Source: Chitinophaga pinensis DSM 2588 (GTDB lineage: Bacteria > Bacteroidota > Bacteroidia > Chitinophagales > Chitinophagaceae). Taken from it: a stretch of DNA of 64,000 nucleotides. This document shows positions 18,833-27,059 of this stretch, one piece after another. The notes below the pieces were generated by a model. It did not search any database, was not told the origin of the DNA, and saw nothing but the letters and a program-made list of their open reading frames with translations. Each line of letters starts with the position of its first letter. Position 1 is the stretch's first letter. The stretch covers positions 5,078,001-5,142,000 of the forward strand of contig NC_013132.1 of NCBI RefSeq assembly GCF_000024005.1, written 5' to 3'. A program made the translations under genes and the position numbers.

Positions 18833-18855
18833 AGGTCAGAAAAACAATAGTTCTT

Positions 18856-19091
18856 TGTAAAGAGGAAATTGATTGCACTTGCGCCTGGTTTCAGGAAGAG
18901 TGATGTTTCGTCACTCAGGTAACATGACATTATCATGCTTCACTAAATGCAATCTTTACTTTGGGCGGGGCGTACCTACTAGTGATTTACGGTACGAGCC
19001 CCGGGGGCTCCAAATCACCAGTAGGTACGCCCCGCCCTGGAGTTGATTGATTTAGTCAATGGCTTGCACGAAGGCCGGTTTCCTCTTTACA
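18856..19091 (+). ncRNA. Retron-type msr-msd non-coding RNA
   Basis: Ends are set by a perfect 13-bp inverted repeat: a1 TGTAAAGAGGAAA (18856-18868) and a2 TTTCCTCTTTACA (19079-19091). Pairing extends to 16 bp if two G-U pairs are allowed (to 18871/19076). The msr-like part is closed by GATTGCA/TGCAATC (18871-18877 with 18948-18954) and contains three small hairpins: CCTG/CAGG (18884-18895), GAGTGA/TCACTC (18898-18916) and CATGA/TCATG (18923-18937). The msd-like part is a long GC-rich hairpin (18963-19037), followed by a 5-bp hairpin (19046-19060). The RT gene begins 100 nt after a2. In known retrons the RT starts cDNA from the 2'-OH of a conserved G next to a1; G18871 is a candidate, by inference only. 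Confidence 0.85.
18963..19037 (+). repeat. Long inverted repeat: predicted msd hairpin
   Basis: The outer stem is 18 bp and perfect (18963-18980 with 19020-19037; GGGCGGGGCGTACCTACT on the left arm). After one A/C mismatch, GTGATTT (18982-18988) pairs with AAATCAC (19012-19018). A 7-nt left bulge is followed by a GC-rich tip, GAGCCCC (18996-19002) against GGGGCTC (19004-19010). It is much more GC-rich than the flanking DNA, standing out as the template for a structured msDNA. Confidence 0.9.
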
Positions 19092-19191
19092 TTGTTTTTT
19101 CTGTTTAACCTCTTCTCCCCTTTTCTTTTTCCCGCTTCACTTTAATTATCAACGAACTATCTTTTATCAGCAATAAACCGTCTGAAAGATT

Positions 19192-20703
19192 ATGGCAGTA
19201 GGATTGACGCGTCAGCAATTATATGACCGTATCAGATCATCCACTAAAGATGAAGTTATTCTTGAGGAGATGACCCGCCTCGGTTTCTGGGCAAAGAACA
19301 CAAGTATGCCATCTCCTTCGGAGGTGCTTATCCGCAGAGAAAGTGAGTTGCGCAGGGAACTGAATAAGTTAGTAGAAGAAAAGCAACGTTATCGTAACCG
19401 TGAGCAGATGCTGAACGAAATGCGCAAACAGCGTATGGCGGCAGCAAAAGCAAGAAGAGCGGAAACGAAAAAGCGTAATGAGGAGAAGCGTAAAGAGAGA
19501 GCCGCACAATGGGCGATTGAAAAAGAAAAGAGTATTGTATACTTGGGAGAAGATGTTTCTGCCGGTTTAAATAAAGTAGTTTCCGACGAACAGAAGCTAA
19601 CCACTGCTGGGCTGCCCGTATGCCATGATGGTATCGCGTTGGCTGCAGCGATGGGAATTAGTATCGGTAAATTACGTTTCCTCTCTTTTAACAGGAAAGT
19701 AGCCAGTGTAACACATTACAAGCGCTTTTATATTCCTAAGAAGTCAGGCGGTAAACGACTGATCTCAGCGCCGATGCCACAGTTAAAAGCGGCGCAATAC
19801 TGGATCCTGGAGAATATTCTCTATAAAGTAAAACTCAGTGAAGCGGCACATGGATTTGTACCACAAAAGTCTATTGTGACGAATGCGGCTAATCACGTCG
19901 GACAGGATATTGTTATCAATATTGATCTGCGCGATTTCTTCCCTACGCTCGACTATAAGCGAGTGAAAGGAATGTTCAATAAATTCGGTTACAGCGAACA
20001 GGTAGCCACTATCCTGGCGTTACTGTGTACAGAGCCTGAAATGGAGCCGGTGACACTGGACGGAAAAGACTATCATGTGGCTACAACTGCGCGGCACCTG
20101 CCACAGGGAGCGCCATGTAGTCCGGCGATCACTAATATCATTTGTTATAAAATGGACCGCAGGTTTGAAGGACTGGCGCGTCGTTTTAATTATACCTACA
20201 CCCGTTATGCAGATGATATGACTTTCTCTGCAAAAGAGGGCGCTGCCGCTGATGCGGGAAAACTGATATGGGGCGTTAAGCAGGTGGTAAAAGAAGAAGG
20301 ATTTGTGATCCACCCTGACAAACTGAAGGTGATGCGCAAAGGCGATAAGCGGGAAGTGACAGGTGTGGTGGTAAATGAGAAGCTGAGCATTGACAGGGAA
20401 ACACTCAGGAAGTTCAGGGCCCTCCTCCACCAGATCGGTGTATCAGGTATTGCTGATAAGCAATGGGGCAAGGGCGGTATTATCAACAGCATAGAAGGTT
20501 ATATCAACTATGTACAGATGGTAAAACCTGAAGCAGGTAAACAACTGAAAACGAAATGGCAGGCCCTGCTGGGTCGGGAAGATATAAAAAGCCAGGTACC
20601 TGCATCTAAAAACAATACCGCACCTATCATCATTCCTACGGCACTGCCACCAGTGCAGGATCCTCCTAAGGATGGCGAGAAACCATGGTGGGATGTTATG
20701 TAA
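19192..20703 (+). CDS. Retron reverse transcriptase
   Basis: 503 residues. The RT domain spans about 165-440: FYIPKKSGGKRLI (RT1 region), AAHGFVPQKSI (219-228), retron-specific region X motif NAANH (231-235), catalytic D in NIDLRDFF, LPQGAPCSPAITN (RT4), catalytic YADD (339-342) and region Y VTG (389-391). NAxxH plus VTG distinguishes retron RTs from group II intron RTs. The first about 160 residues are unusually long for a retron RT and include a highly charged helix (about 45-112, many R/K/E) likely to form a coiled coil. The C-terminal about 40 residues are Pro-rich and end WWDVM. A strong terminator follows 17 bp after the stop. Confidence 0.94.
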   Translation: MAVGLTRQQLYDRIRSSTKDEVILEEMTRLGFWAKNTSMPSPSEVLIRRESELRRELNKLVEEKQRYRNREQMLNEMRKQRMAAAKARRAETKKRNEEKRKERAAQWAIEKEKSIVYLGEDVSAGLNKVVSDEQKLTTAGLPVCHDGIALAAAMGISIGKLRFLSFNRKVASVTHYKRFYIPKKSGGKRLISAPMPQLKAAQYWILENILYKVKLSEAAHGFVPQKSIVTNAANHVGQDIVINIDLRDFFPTLDYKRVKGMFNKFGYSEQVATILALLCTEPEMEPVTLDGKDYHVATTARHLPQGAPCSPAITNIICYKMDRRFEGLARRFNYTYTRYADDMTFSAKEGAAADAGKLIWGVKQVVKEEGFVIHPDKLKVMRKGDKREVTGVVVNEKLSIDRETLRKFRALLHQIGVSGIADKQWGKGGIINSIEGYINYVQMVKPEAGKQLKTKWQALLGREDIKSQVPASKNNTAPIIIPTALPPVQDPPKDGEKPWWDVM

Positions 20704-20720
20704 CGCTTAAATTGAAATTA

Positions 20721-20756
20721 AAAGCCCCGTATACTTTTTGTATACGGGGCTTTTTT
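20721..20756 (+). terminator. Strong intrinsic terminator closing the retron cassette
   Basis: AAAGCCCCGTATAC (20721-20734) pairs perfectly over 14 bp with GTATACGGGGCTTT (20740-20753), with a T5 loop and a T-run (20751-20756) downstream. It ends the RT transcript and, with the T-run mirrored by A bases upstream, could also stop transcripts from the convergent gene at 20800. Confidence 0.9.
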
Positions 20757-20799
20757 ATGGTGGAGGTCAGTAAATCAATAGGTATAAAATTAGGCAATT

Positions 20800-21165
20800 T
20801 TATTGATTAAACGGATGCATATCGATAACCGTATCATTTCTATAAAAAGTGCCCAGCTGTCTTTGCCCTTTTTCGTTGAAGGTGATCGTTGGTCCATGTT
20901 TCTTATTGCTCTTATAAAACTGTACGGCTGCAATCTGCTGGTCGTAGTTAAAAACCTTCACGTAGGAAAGCGCTGTGTCTTTCGGGTTGGTATAGACTTC
21001 TGTTTTGAAATATACGCCTCCCTGTCCCTGTAATGTTTCTGTTAACCTATAATCGGCCGTATCGGTCAGCGCGTAGGGATCATTGCTGGCGGAGGATGAT
21101 CTGGACTGACAGGCGTAACAGGCGATCATTATCGCGACAATCTTAACGGATGTATAGCATCTCAT
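20800..21165 (-). CDS. Small lipoprotein-like protein with a YwqK/MORN-like repeat
   Basis: About 121 residues from the ATG at 21165; the frame is open to 21213, but the shorter start gives a normal signal sequence (KIVAIMIACYAC). One of the Cys residues after MIA or CYA could be the lipidation site. The C-terminal half (VQFYKSNKKHGPTITFNEKGQRQLGTFYRND) resembles the short beta-hairpin repeats of YwqK-like proteins. Function unknown. It is convergent with the retron RT gene and divergent from the P450. Confidence 0.6.
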   Translation of the reverse strand: MRCYTSVKIVAIMIACYACQSRSSSASNDPYALTDTADYRLTETLQGQGGVYFKTEVYTNPKDTALSYVKVFNYDQQIAAVQFYKSNKKHGPTITFNEKGQRQLGTFYRNDTVIDMHPFNQ

Positions 21166-21381
21166 AATGTGGTATTGTGGAAGCAATCTATCCCTTTTTT
21201 TGAAACAAGTCATGCTGTAGGGTAAAAATAATTCCTCATTAACAACGAGTTAACTATTTCCTCACCACATTGATCTATTTTAGACATGTGTATGTACATC
21301 GCCGCAACGGCCATCTCGTTTTAATCTTATCTTATTACATTTTACTGGGACTAACCATCATCTGACTTTACAACTTATCGT

Positions 21382-22545
21382 ATGACTCCATCTACGTTAA
21401 AATCCCCCCTATCCTGGCATCAGCAATTACAGGATGAACAAGCAGTTTATTTTGATCCGGCATTCAGGTTTTATTTTGGTGGCCAGGGCGCCTGGCAGGT
21501 ATTCCGTCACAAGGAAGTACAGCGCGTACTGAGTGACCATGAAGTTTTTTCCAATGAATATATGCCCAAGTCAGATGATAATCTCCTGGGGAGCAATCTC
21601 AACCAGACGGATCCTCCGCGTCACCGGCAGTTACGTGCACTGGTGAGTAAGGCATTTGCTCCTGCTGTTATTGCAAAACTGGAGGCATGGATCCATCACG
21701 AATGTAAGGAGCTGCTGCAGACAGTCCTGGCAAAAGGAGAAATGGATTTTGTGAAAGTGTTTTCTATTCCTCTACCCGGTCGTGTTACAGCGCAGTTATT
21801 AGGTGTACCTGATCAGGACCATGACCAGGTAAACGCGTGGGTCAATGCCATTTCCAGTGATCCTGCCGTTATTGGTATGGATGCTTATTTTCAGGCGCAG
21901 CAGGAAATGGGCAGGTTGTTTACTGCTTTACTGGAAGAACGTGCTAAAACGCCTCAATCTGACCTTATATCGCATCTCTTACACGCAGAGATAGATGGTG
22001 AACGATTAAGTATGCCGGATACCCTTGCTTTTTGTATTGCGTTGTTAATAGCGGGCAATGAAACGACCAATGGTTTCCTGGCCAATGCCATGTACACGTT
22101 TGCCACTACGCCGGATGTACAGTCGCATCTCCAGGCACATATTGAAGACCTGCCTTCGGCTTTAAATGAAGTATTACGCTATGCGCCGCCGGTACAGAGT
22201 ATGTGCCGTATTGCAAAGATGGATGTGGAACTGGGTGGGCAACTGATCCGTAAAGGGGATCTGATAAATGCATGGTTGTCAGCCGCTAACCGTGATCCGT
22301 CCGTATTCCGTAATCCTGATACCTTTGATATACACAGGAATAATATAAAAATGGTCAGCTTTGGTCATGGTGCGCACTATTGCATCGGCGCTATGCTGGC
22401 GAGAATGGAAGCAAAAATCGCTTTTGAAATCATCTTTTCTGCCATAAAAAATGTCACCTTGAAGCCAGGTGTCACGCCTGCAAGGAATCCGAGCACCATC
22501 GTGGCAGGGTTTCTGGATCTGCCGATTGTATTTGAGCCAAAATAA
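21382..22545 (+). CDS. Cytochrome P450
   Basis: 387 residues, soluble bacterial class. Hallmarks: TDPPRHRQLRALVSKAF (substrate-recognition/C-helix region), I-helix oxygen-activation AGNETT (224-229), ExxR pair E263/R266 in NEVLRYAPP, and heme-binding FGHGAHYCIG with the thiolate ligand C334. Such enzymes hydroxylate terpenoids, polyketides and fatty acids and need a ferredoxin partner, none of which is adjacent. A terpene synthase lies 2 kb downstream on the other strand, with a hybrid kinase between, suggesting but not proving a terpenoid oxidation role. Confidence 0.95.
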   Translation: MTPSTLKSPLSWHQQLQDEQAVYFDPAFRFYFGGQGAWQVFRHKEVQRVLSDHEVFSNEYMPKSDDNLLGSNLNQTDPPRHRQLRALVSKAFAPAVIAKLEAWIHHECKELLQTVLAKGEMDFVKVFSIPLPGRVTAQLLGVPDQDHDQVNAWVNAISSDPAVIGMDAYFQAQQEMGRLFTALLEERAKTPQSDLISHLLHAEIDGERLSMPDTLAFCIALLIAGNETTNGFLANAMYTFATTPDVQSHLQAHIEDLPSALNEVLRYAPPVQSMCRIAKMDVELGGQLIRKGDLINAWLSAANRDPSVFRNPDTFDIHRNNIKMVSFGHGAHYCIGAMLARMEAKIAFEIIFSAIKNVTLKPGVTPARNPSTIVAGFLDLPIVFEPK

Positions 22546-22569
22546 ATATCAGGGAGGCACTAAAGAAAA

Positions 22570-22743
22570 ATGAAAAGTATACTCACTATACTAAGTGATA
22601 TATTTTTGAATGTACGTAAATTGCAGGTAGAACTAGCTAAAGCCCCATAATTTACAATAACCCTACTTGCAGAACGATTATCTGAATTGGAAAACACTGA
22701 ATGGCGCTATGTACATGCTGGGAACCTGTATGTAGTCCCATAA
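22570..22743 (+). pseudogene. Short ORF interrupted by an in-frame stop
   Basis: From the ATG at 22570, 26 codons (MKSILTILSDIFLNVRKLQV and on to AKAP) run to TAA at 22648-22650. The same frame then continues for 30 codons, containing SELENTEWRYVHAGNLYVVP, to a second TAA at 22741-22743. The second part reads like protein, so this may be a decayed small gene or gene end in the 231-bp gap between P450 and kinase. No homologue is recognised; coincidence is possible. Confidence 0.3.
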
Positions 22744-22776
22744 TAGTAATGTTCCGCAAACGTAAATGCCCGGTAC

Positions 22777-24579
22777 ATGAGTCTATTTCAACACATCTCT
22801 ACAACTGGCTATGATAGAGTGACCGATGAAGACCAACGACGATCACTGAAAATTGTAAACACCCTGGCACTTGTAACTGCGCTGATGGCAGGTATATTTG
22901 GCCTTGGCTGTTATGTTATGACATGGGATCTGCAGCTATCAGCACCTGCTCTCATCGAATCCCTCCTGCTTGCCGCCGTTATTGTTACAAACCGTTTCGG
23001 AAAGTTTAGCTCCGCCGGACTGGCACTGATCCTGATCAACAACCTCAGTATCCAGTACTACAGCGCTATCATGGGACGGGTAACGGAAGTGCATCTCCTT
23101 TTTATTTTCCTGGTGGGCCTCTCACTGCTGGTCTTTGAGAAAGACAGGCGAATGCGTGCGCTTAGTATAGGATTGACCATCCTGGCATTCCTCGTCGGCG
23201 AGATCAATATGTACAATGGTTTCATCACACCTATTGTTACTGCTGAAAAGCGTTCTCCGGTACAGTTCGTTATAAGGTGGGTGACTATCCCCAGTATACT
23301 GATACTCGATCTTACGGTGATCTATTACTATGTAAGAAACATGGAGCGTCAGCGTAAAAAGGAAATGCGGCAGGTACAGGAAATGCTGCAAACGGTTAAG
23401 GAACACAATCGCGAACTGGAAATCCTGACTGCGCAACTGGCGAAGGCCACAGACGCTAAAACGGTCTTTGTAAGAGAGACCAGTCATGAGATCCGTACAC
23501 CGTTGAATGCTATTTTCGGAATTAGTCAGCTCCTGCAGCTAAAAGTAGAACAGGACCGCTCTCTCGCTCCCATCCGTCAACTGGCAGATCATCTGTATGC
23601 TGCCAGTTACAACACTCGTGAGATTATCAATAATGTACTGGAATTCTCCCGTATCGAAGCGGGTAAGATCGATACACCTCAACTGGAAACATTGAATGTC
23701 CGGGAATGGCTGGAAGGGATTGTCAATATGCACCAGTACGTCGCCAGTGTGAAGACGGTGCGTATCAGGGCTTCAGTAGCAGACGATCTTCCGCAGCTGA
23801 TCAGTGGCGATAAAATCCTGCTGAGTAAGACCTTGAACAACCTGTTATCCAACGCAATCAAATTCACCGCACAGGAAAGCACGATCACACTCGATGTATT
23901 CAGAGATGATAATAAATGGTGTTTGCAGGTCACAGATCAGGGGGAAGGCATCCGTGCAGACAGGTTATCTACCATTTTCAATGCTTTCGTCACTGAACGG
24001 AACATCTTTCTGGAAGGTACAGGTCTGGGATTGCATATCACCCGTCACCTCGCTACATTAATGGGCGGCGATATTAAAGTGTATAGCGTAATGGGCAAGG
24101 GCACGACATTCACCGTCAACCTTCCCCTGCAGGTACCTGCGGAGACTGCCTGTAATAATGATAATGATAATGATGCAGATGCTGATCTTTGTAGTCTGAC
24201 TGATACCAGTATCCTTATCATTGAAGACGATAAAATGAGCCAGTTGATTCTGTCGCGTTTTCTCAGCGGATTGGGAAGCCGTATTATCGTAGCTGGTGAT
24301 GGCATGGAAGGACTCCTGCTGGCAAAAGCTTCGCGTCCTGATATCATCATACTGGATTCTCACATTCCTGGTCTCAGCGGTAAGGACACGCTCGCGCAGA
24401 TCCGTGCGGATGAAATGTTACAGCATATCCCCGTGATCATTGCCAGTGGCGATGCATTTAAGGAAAACCGCGAGGAACTGCTGCTGGCGGGCGCAGATGA
24501 TTACCTGGTAAAACCAATCGAGTTTAAAGCCTTGCAGGCTACGCTCTCCAAATACCTGAGAGCAAATGCCCACCCCTGA
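22777..24579 (+). CDS. Hybrid sensor histidine kinase/response regulator
   Basis: 600 residues. Five or six hydrophobic segments (about 28-185) form a membrane-embedded sensor with no large outside domain. A coiled coil (about 188-225) leads to HisKA (H237 in SHEIRTPLNAIFG), HATPase_c (LNNLLSNAIKF N box; VTDQGEGI; EGTGLGLHIT) and a C-terminal receiver (about 478-597; acidic IIEDD, phospho-acceptor D527 in IILDSHIPG, K in LVKPIEF). An Asn-Asp-rich linker (about 460-470) joins kinase and receiver. No DNA-binding output is attached and no phosphotransfer partner is adjacent. Confidence 0.93.
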   Translation: MSLFQHISTTGYDRVTDEDQRRSLKIVNTLALVTALMAGIFGLGCYVMTWDLQLSAPALIESLLLAAVIVTNRFGKFSSAGLALILINNLSIQYYSAIMGRVTEVHLLFIFLVGLSLLVFEKDRRMRALSIGLTILAFLVGEINMYNGFITPIVTAEKRSPVQFVIRWVTIPSILILDLTVIYYYVRNMERQRKKEMRQVQEMLQTVKEHNRELEILTAQLAKATDAKTVFVRETSHEIRTPLNAIFGISQLLQLKVEQDRSLAPIRQLADHLYAASYNTREIINNVLEFSRIEAGKIDTPQLETLNVREWLEGIVNMHQYVASVKTVRIRASVADDLPQLISGDKILLSKTLNNLLSNAIKFTAQESTITLDVFRDDNKWCLQVTDQGEGIRADRLSTIFNAFVTERNIFLEGTGLGLHITRHLATLMGGDIKVYSVMGKGTTFTVNLPLQVPAETACNNDNDNDADADLCSLTDTSILIIEDDKMSQLILSRFLSGLGSRIIVAGDGMEGLLLAKASRPDIIILDSHIPGLSGKDTLAQIRADEMLQHIPVIIASGDAFKENREELLLAGADDYLVKPIEFKALQATLSKYLRANAHP

Positions 24580-24610
24580 TCCCCTGTTATCAGTGATGGG
24601 CACCTGTTGT

Positions 24611-25588
24611 TTATACTGTCTGCATGGTAAAACGATACCTTGCCGTATCTTTTACACTCCATTCGATATTCCCCTTCATCATAACGGATAATGCCGCGAT
24701 GTAACGGCCTAACTGTGCATCCGTGACAGTACCGAAAGAAGGTAGTTGGGCAGAAAGCAGTTCAAATTGTCTGACCTGGTCATCATGGATGGCTGCGGCT
24801 GTGGCAATAGCCTCTTCCAGGGAACAGCCCCGGGTATTACAGATCAGCATGACGATATTCATTTCGTCTCCCTGTTCCAGTTCCTTGTTGAAAGAAAAGA
24901 GGTCATTGGCCCAGCAGATTGTGTTACTGCACAGCATAATCAGCGTTTTAACCGTGGTGTCCAGGAATACATAATCAGGTAAGTAGAATGCCTCTATCGC
25001 CTCTAAAAGGTGTGCAAAGAAGCTGGCGCCGCTGAAAAAGGGCCGCCATTTCATGTATTCTTCCAGCGTGGGTAACTGTCCGCGGCTGACTTGTTCTATA
25101 CGCCAGAGATTTGCTGCAAAAGCCTGTTGCAGACTTTCAATAAATCTCACCTGCCAGCCAAGGTTGCCGAGTTTACGGATGCGTTTCCAGAAGTCGCTTA
25201 CAGCACTTAGTACCGGACCGCCTTTTTCCAGGGATACCAGGCTGTTATGCTTCATAATACCAATCAGGGCATGTACCAGTCGTTCAAATTGTTCTTGCTG
25301 TTTGATGGTAGCTGAGCCTTCTCCATGTTCATCAAACTGATCATCGAGTATGAACAGCAGTGTGTTGAGATCCGCCGCTATGCTCAGGGCATTCAGATCG
25401 GCTGTCGGAAACATCCGGGCCACCATCCAGGTAAATTTTTGTCTGTGATAACAGGACCAGGTGTCTTCATTGGTCACCAGTTGGTATTTTTTCACCCAAA
25501 GCGTTGTGTGTTTGTCAGCTTTTTCTACATACTGGTTTAAAAGGGACGGAAAGGGGCAGTACAAGCCCGGCAATTGCTGTGTGTACAT
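24611..25588 (-). CDS. Class I terpene synthase
   Basis: 325 residues from the ATG at 25588 (an earlier in-frame ATG at 25627 adds 13 residues). All class I cyclase elements are present: aspartate-rich DDQFD (82-86), pyrophosphate-sensor R182 exactly 46 residues before the NSE motif, NDLFSFNKE (228-236; Mg2+ ligands N228, S232, E236) and the C-terminal RY pair (R317-Y318). It should ionise a prenyl diphosphate (FPP, GPP or GGPP) and cyclise it; chain length and product cannot be read from sequence. A diterpene synthase of this broad type is known from Chitinophaga pinensis. No prenyltransferase is adjacent; a P450 lies nearby. Confidence 0.93.
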   Translation of the reverse strand: MYTQQLPGLYCPFPSLLNQYVEKADKHTTLWVKKYQLVTNEDTWSCYHRQKFTWMVARMFPTADLNALSIAADLNTLLFILDDQFDEHGEGSATIKQQEQFERLVHALIGIMKHNSLVSLEKGGPVLSAVSDFWKRIRKLGNLGWQVRFIESLQQAFAANLWRIEQVSRGQLPTLEEYMKWRPFFSGASFFAHLLEAIEAFYLPDYVFLDTTVKTLIMLCSNTICWANDLFSFNKELEQGDEMNIVMLICNTRGCSLEEAIATAAAIHDDQVRQFELLSAQLPSFGTVTDAQLGRYIAALSVMMKGNIEWSVKDTARYRFTMQTV

Positions 25589-25819
25589 GATAGTTGATTG
25601 GTTTTTAAATGAGAAATGAACAAACACTACACAGGGGCTTGTGTATCAAAATGAGAAAGTAAGTAGTACGGTCGGTAAGGGCTTATTGCTGATTGCTGCC
25701 AGACAGGTTTTTCGACAACAATAGGATGGAATTTACAGCTTTATGGGGAAACACAATTAACAATCCCTTATTGGCACTGTCGCCGAAATTTAAGCAACAG
25801 TGCCAACAGGGATTAAAAT

Positions 25820-26563
25820 TCAGGCATTTGAGCCGCCGTCAATCGTCAATGCACTGCCAGTGATAAACCCGCTTTCAGGTCCTGCCAGGAAGTTCACCAG
25901 ACTGGCAATATCGTTCACATTACCAAAATGTGTCAATGCCAGCCGGGCTATCTGACCAGCTGCATAAGCACTATCGGCCGGATTCATATCGGTATCGATG
26001 GGGCCAGGTTGAACCAGGTTGACAGTGATGCCTCTGGGTCCAAGTTCACGGGCCATCCCTTTCGTCATGCCTACCAGCGCTGATTTACTCATGGAATAGA
26101 GCGTTGCACCGGGATGCGCTACACGATCGGCCATATTACTGCCGATGCTGATGATACGACCACCTGTTCTCATATGTCTGGCGGCAGTTACTGAGGCTAC
26201 GTATACGGCTTTCACGTTGATATCCATCATCTGATCATAGTCGGCAACGGTTTGCTCTTCAAACGGTCTTTCTCCATATACACCGGCGTTATTGACCAGG
26301 ATATCAATAGCTCCCAGTCTGGAAACAACGGTTTCAATGGCGGCCGTAACCGCGTTATGGTCAGCGCTATCTACTTGTAGAGCCAGTGGTTTTTGTCCAT
26401 AGCCTTGTTCGATGGCGTCGGCCAGCGCTGCCGCCTGATCGGCAGAACGTACATATGTAAAAGCCACCCTGGCGCCGGCAGCTACCAGCTGTTTTACGAT
26501 CGCTGCACCCATGCCACGGCTACCGCCTGTGATCAGTGCGACTTTGTTTTCAAGATGTTTCAT
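25820..26563 (-). CDS. Short-chain dehydrogenase/reductase (classical SDR)
   Basis: 247 residues from the ATG at 26563 (MKHLENKVALITGG); the longer frame to 26629 would run through the divergent promoter. Motifs: cofactor site TGGSRGMG, NNAGVYG, catalytic Ser in ISIGSN, catalytic YSMSK, and the C-terminal GSALTIDGGSNA typical of FabG-like SDRs. The Arg in the TGGSRG site suggests NADP(H). It is divergent from an HxlR regulator, the usual arrangement for a quinone- or aldehyde-responsive reductase. Confidence 0.92.
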   Translation of the reverse strand: MKHLENKVALITGGSRGMGAAIVKQLVAAGARVAFTYVRSADQAAALADAIEQGYGQKPLALQVDSADHNAVTAAIETVVSRLGAIDILVNNAGVYGERPFEEQTVADYDQMMDINVKAVYVASVTAARHMRTGGRIISIGSNMADRVAHPGATLYSMSKSALVGMTKGMARELGPRGITVNLVQPGPIDTDMNPADSAYAAGQIARLALTHFGNVNDIASLVNFLAGPESGFITGSALTIDGGSNA

Positions 26564-26659
26564 AATTAATTTTTTTCTTAATTGTTTGTAAAAGTAAAGC
26601 GGTAGCCGTAATTTTACAGGTACTGACAAGATTATTAAGTACTGACTAAAATGTAAGTA

Positions 26660-27016
26660 ATGAGAAAGGAAAGCTCAACTAATACATTGAACAGGAATAA
26701 GATACACTTAAATTGCGGCATGGCCTATACGCTGGATCTGATAGGTGGAAGGTGGAAGCCTAACATTCTTTGGGCCCTGCTGGATGGCAAACTGCGGTAT
26801 AGTGAACTGAAAAAGGTGATTCCTGACGTATCCGAGCGCATCCTTGTATTACAGCTAAGAGAGCTGGAAAAGGATGGTCTCATCACGAGACTGGTGTATG
26901 CGGAAGTGCCACCGAGAGTGGAATATGAACTCACAAACGACGGACAATCAATGAAGCCGATGTTGGAATGCATCTCTGACTGGGGTGATAAACATCGGCC
27001 TGAAAAGACAAAATAG
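26660..27016 (+). CDS. HxlR-family winged-helix regulator
   Basis: 118 residues with the HxlR pattern: N-terminal Cys in LNCGMAYTLDLIGGRWKPNILWAL, then LRYSELKKVIPDVSERILVLQLRELEKDGLI (recognition helix and wing) and RVEYELTNDG. In YodB/HypR-type members the N-terminal Cys senses quinones or diamide. It is divergent from the SDR gene (97 bp between starts) and probably regulates it. Confidence 0.92.
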   Translation: MRKESSTNTLNRNKIHLNCGMAYTLDLIGGRWKPNILWALLDGKLRYSELKKVIPDVSERILVLQLRELEKDGLITRLVYAEVPPRVEYELTNDGQSMKPMLECISDWGDKHRPEKTK

Positions 27017-27059
27017 TACTATCTTAAGAAACTTTAGTTTAAAATAAGACACACCATAC

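Noticed and set aside
18855..19091. Reading the ncRNA region as a rho-independent terminator of the SWIM gene
   Set aside because: The long hairpin is followed by no T-run, and the flanking a1/a2 repeats plus msr hairpins fit a retron ncRNA much better.
19192..20703. RT as a group II intron or DGR reverse transcriptase
   Set aside because: NAxxH and VTG motifs are retron-specific; there is no maturase domain, intron ribozyme domain V/VI, or template/variable repeat pair nearby.
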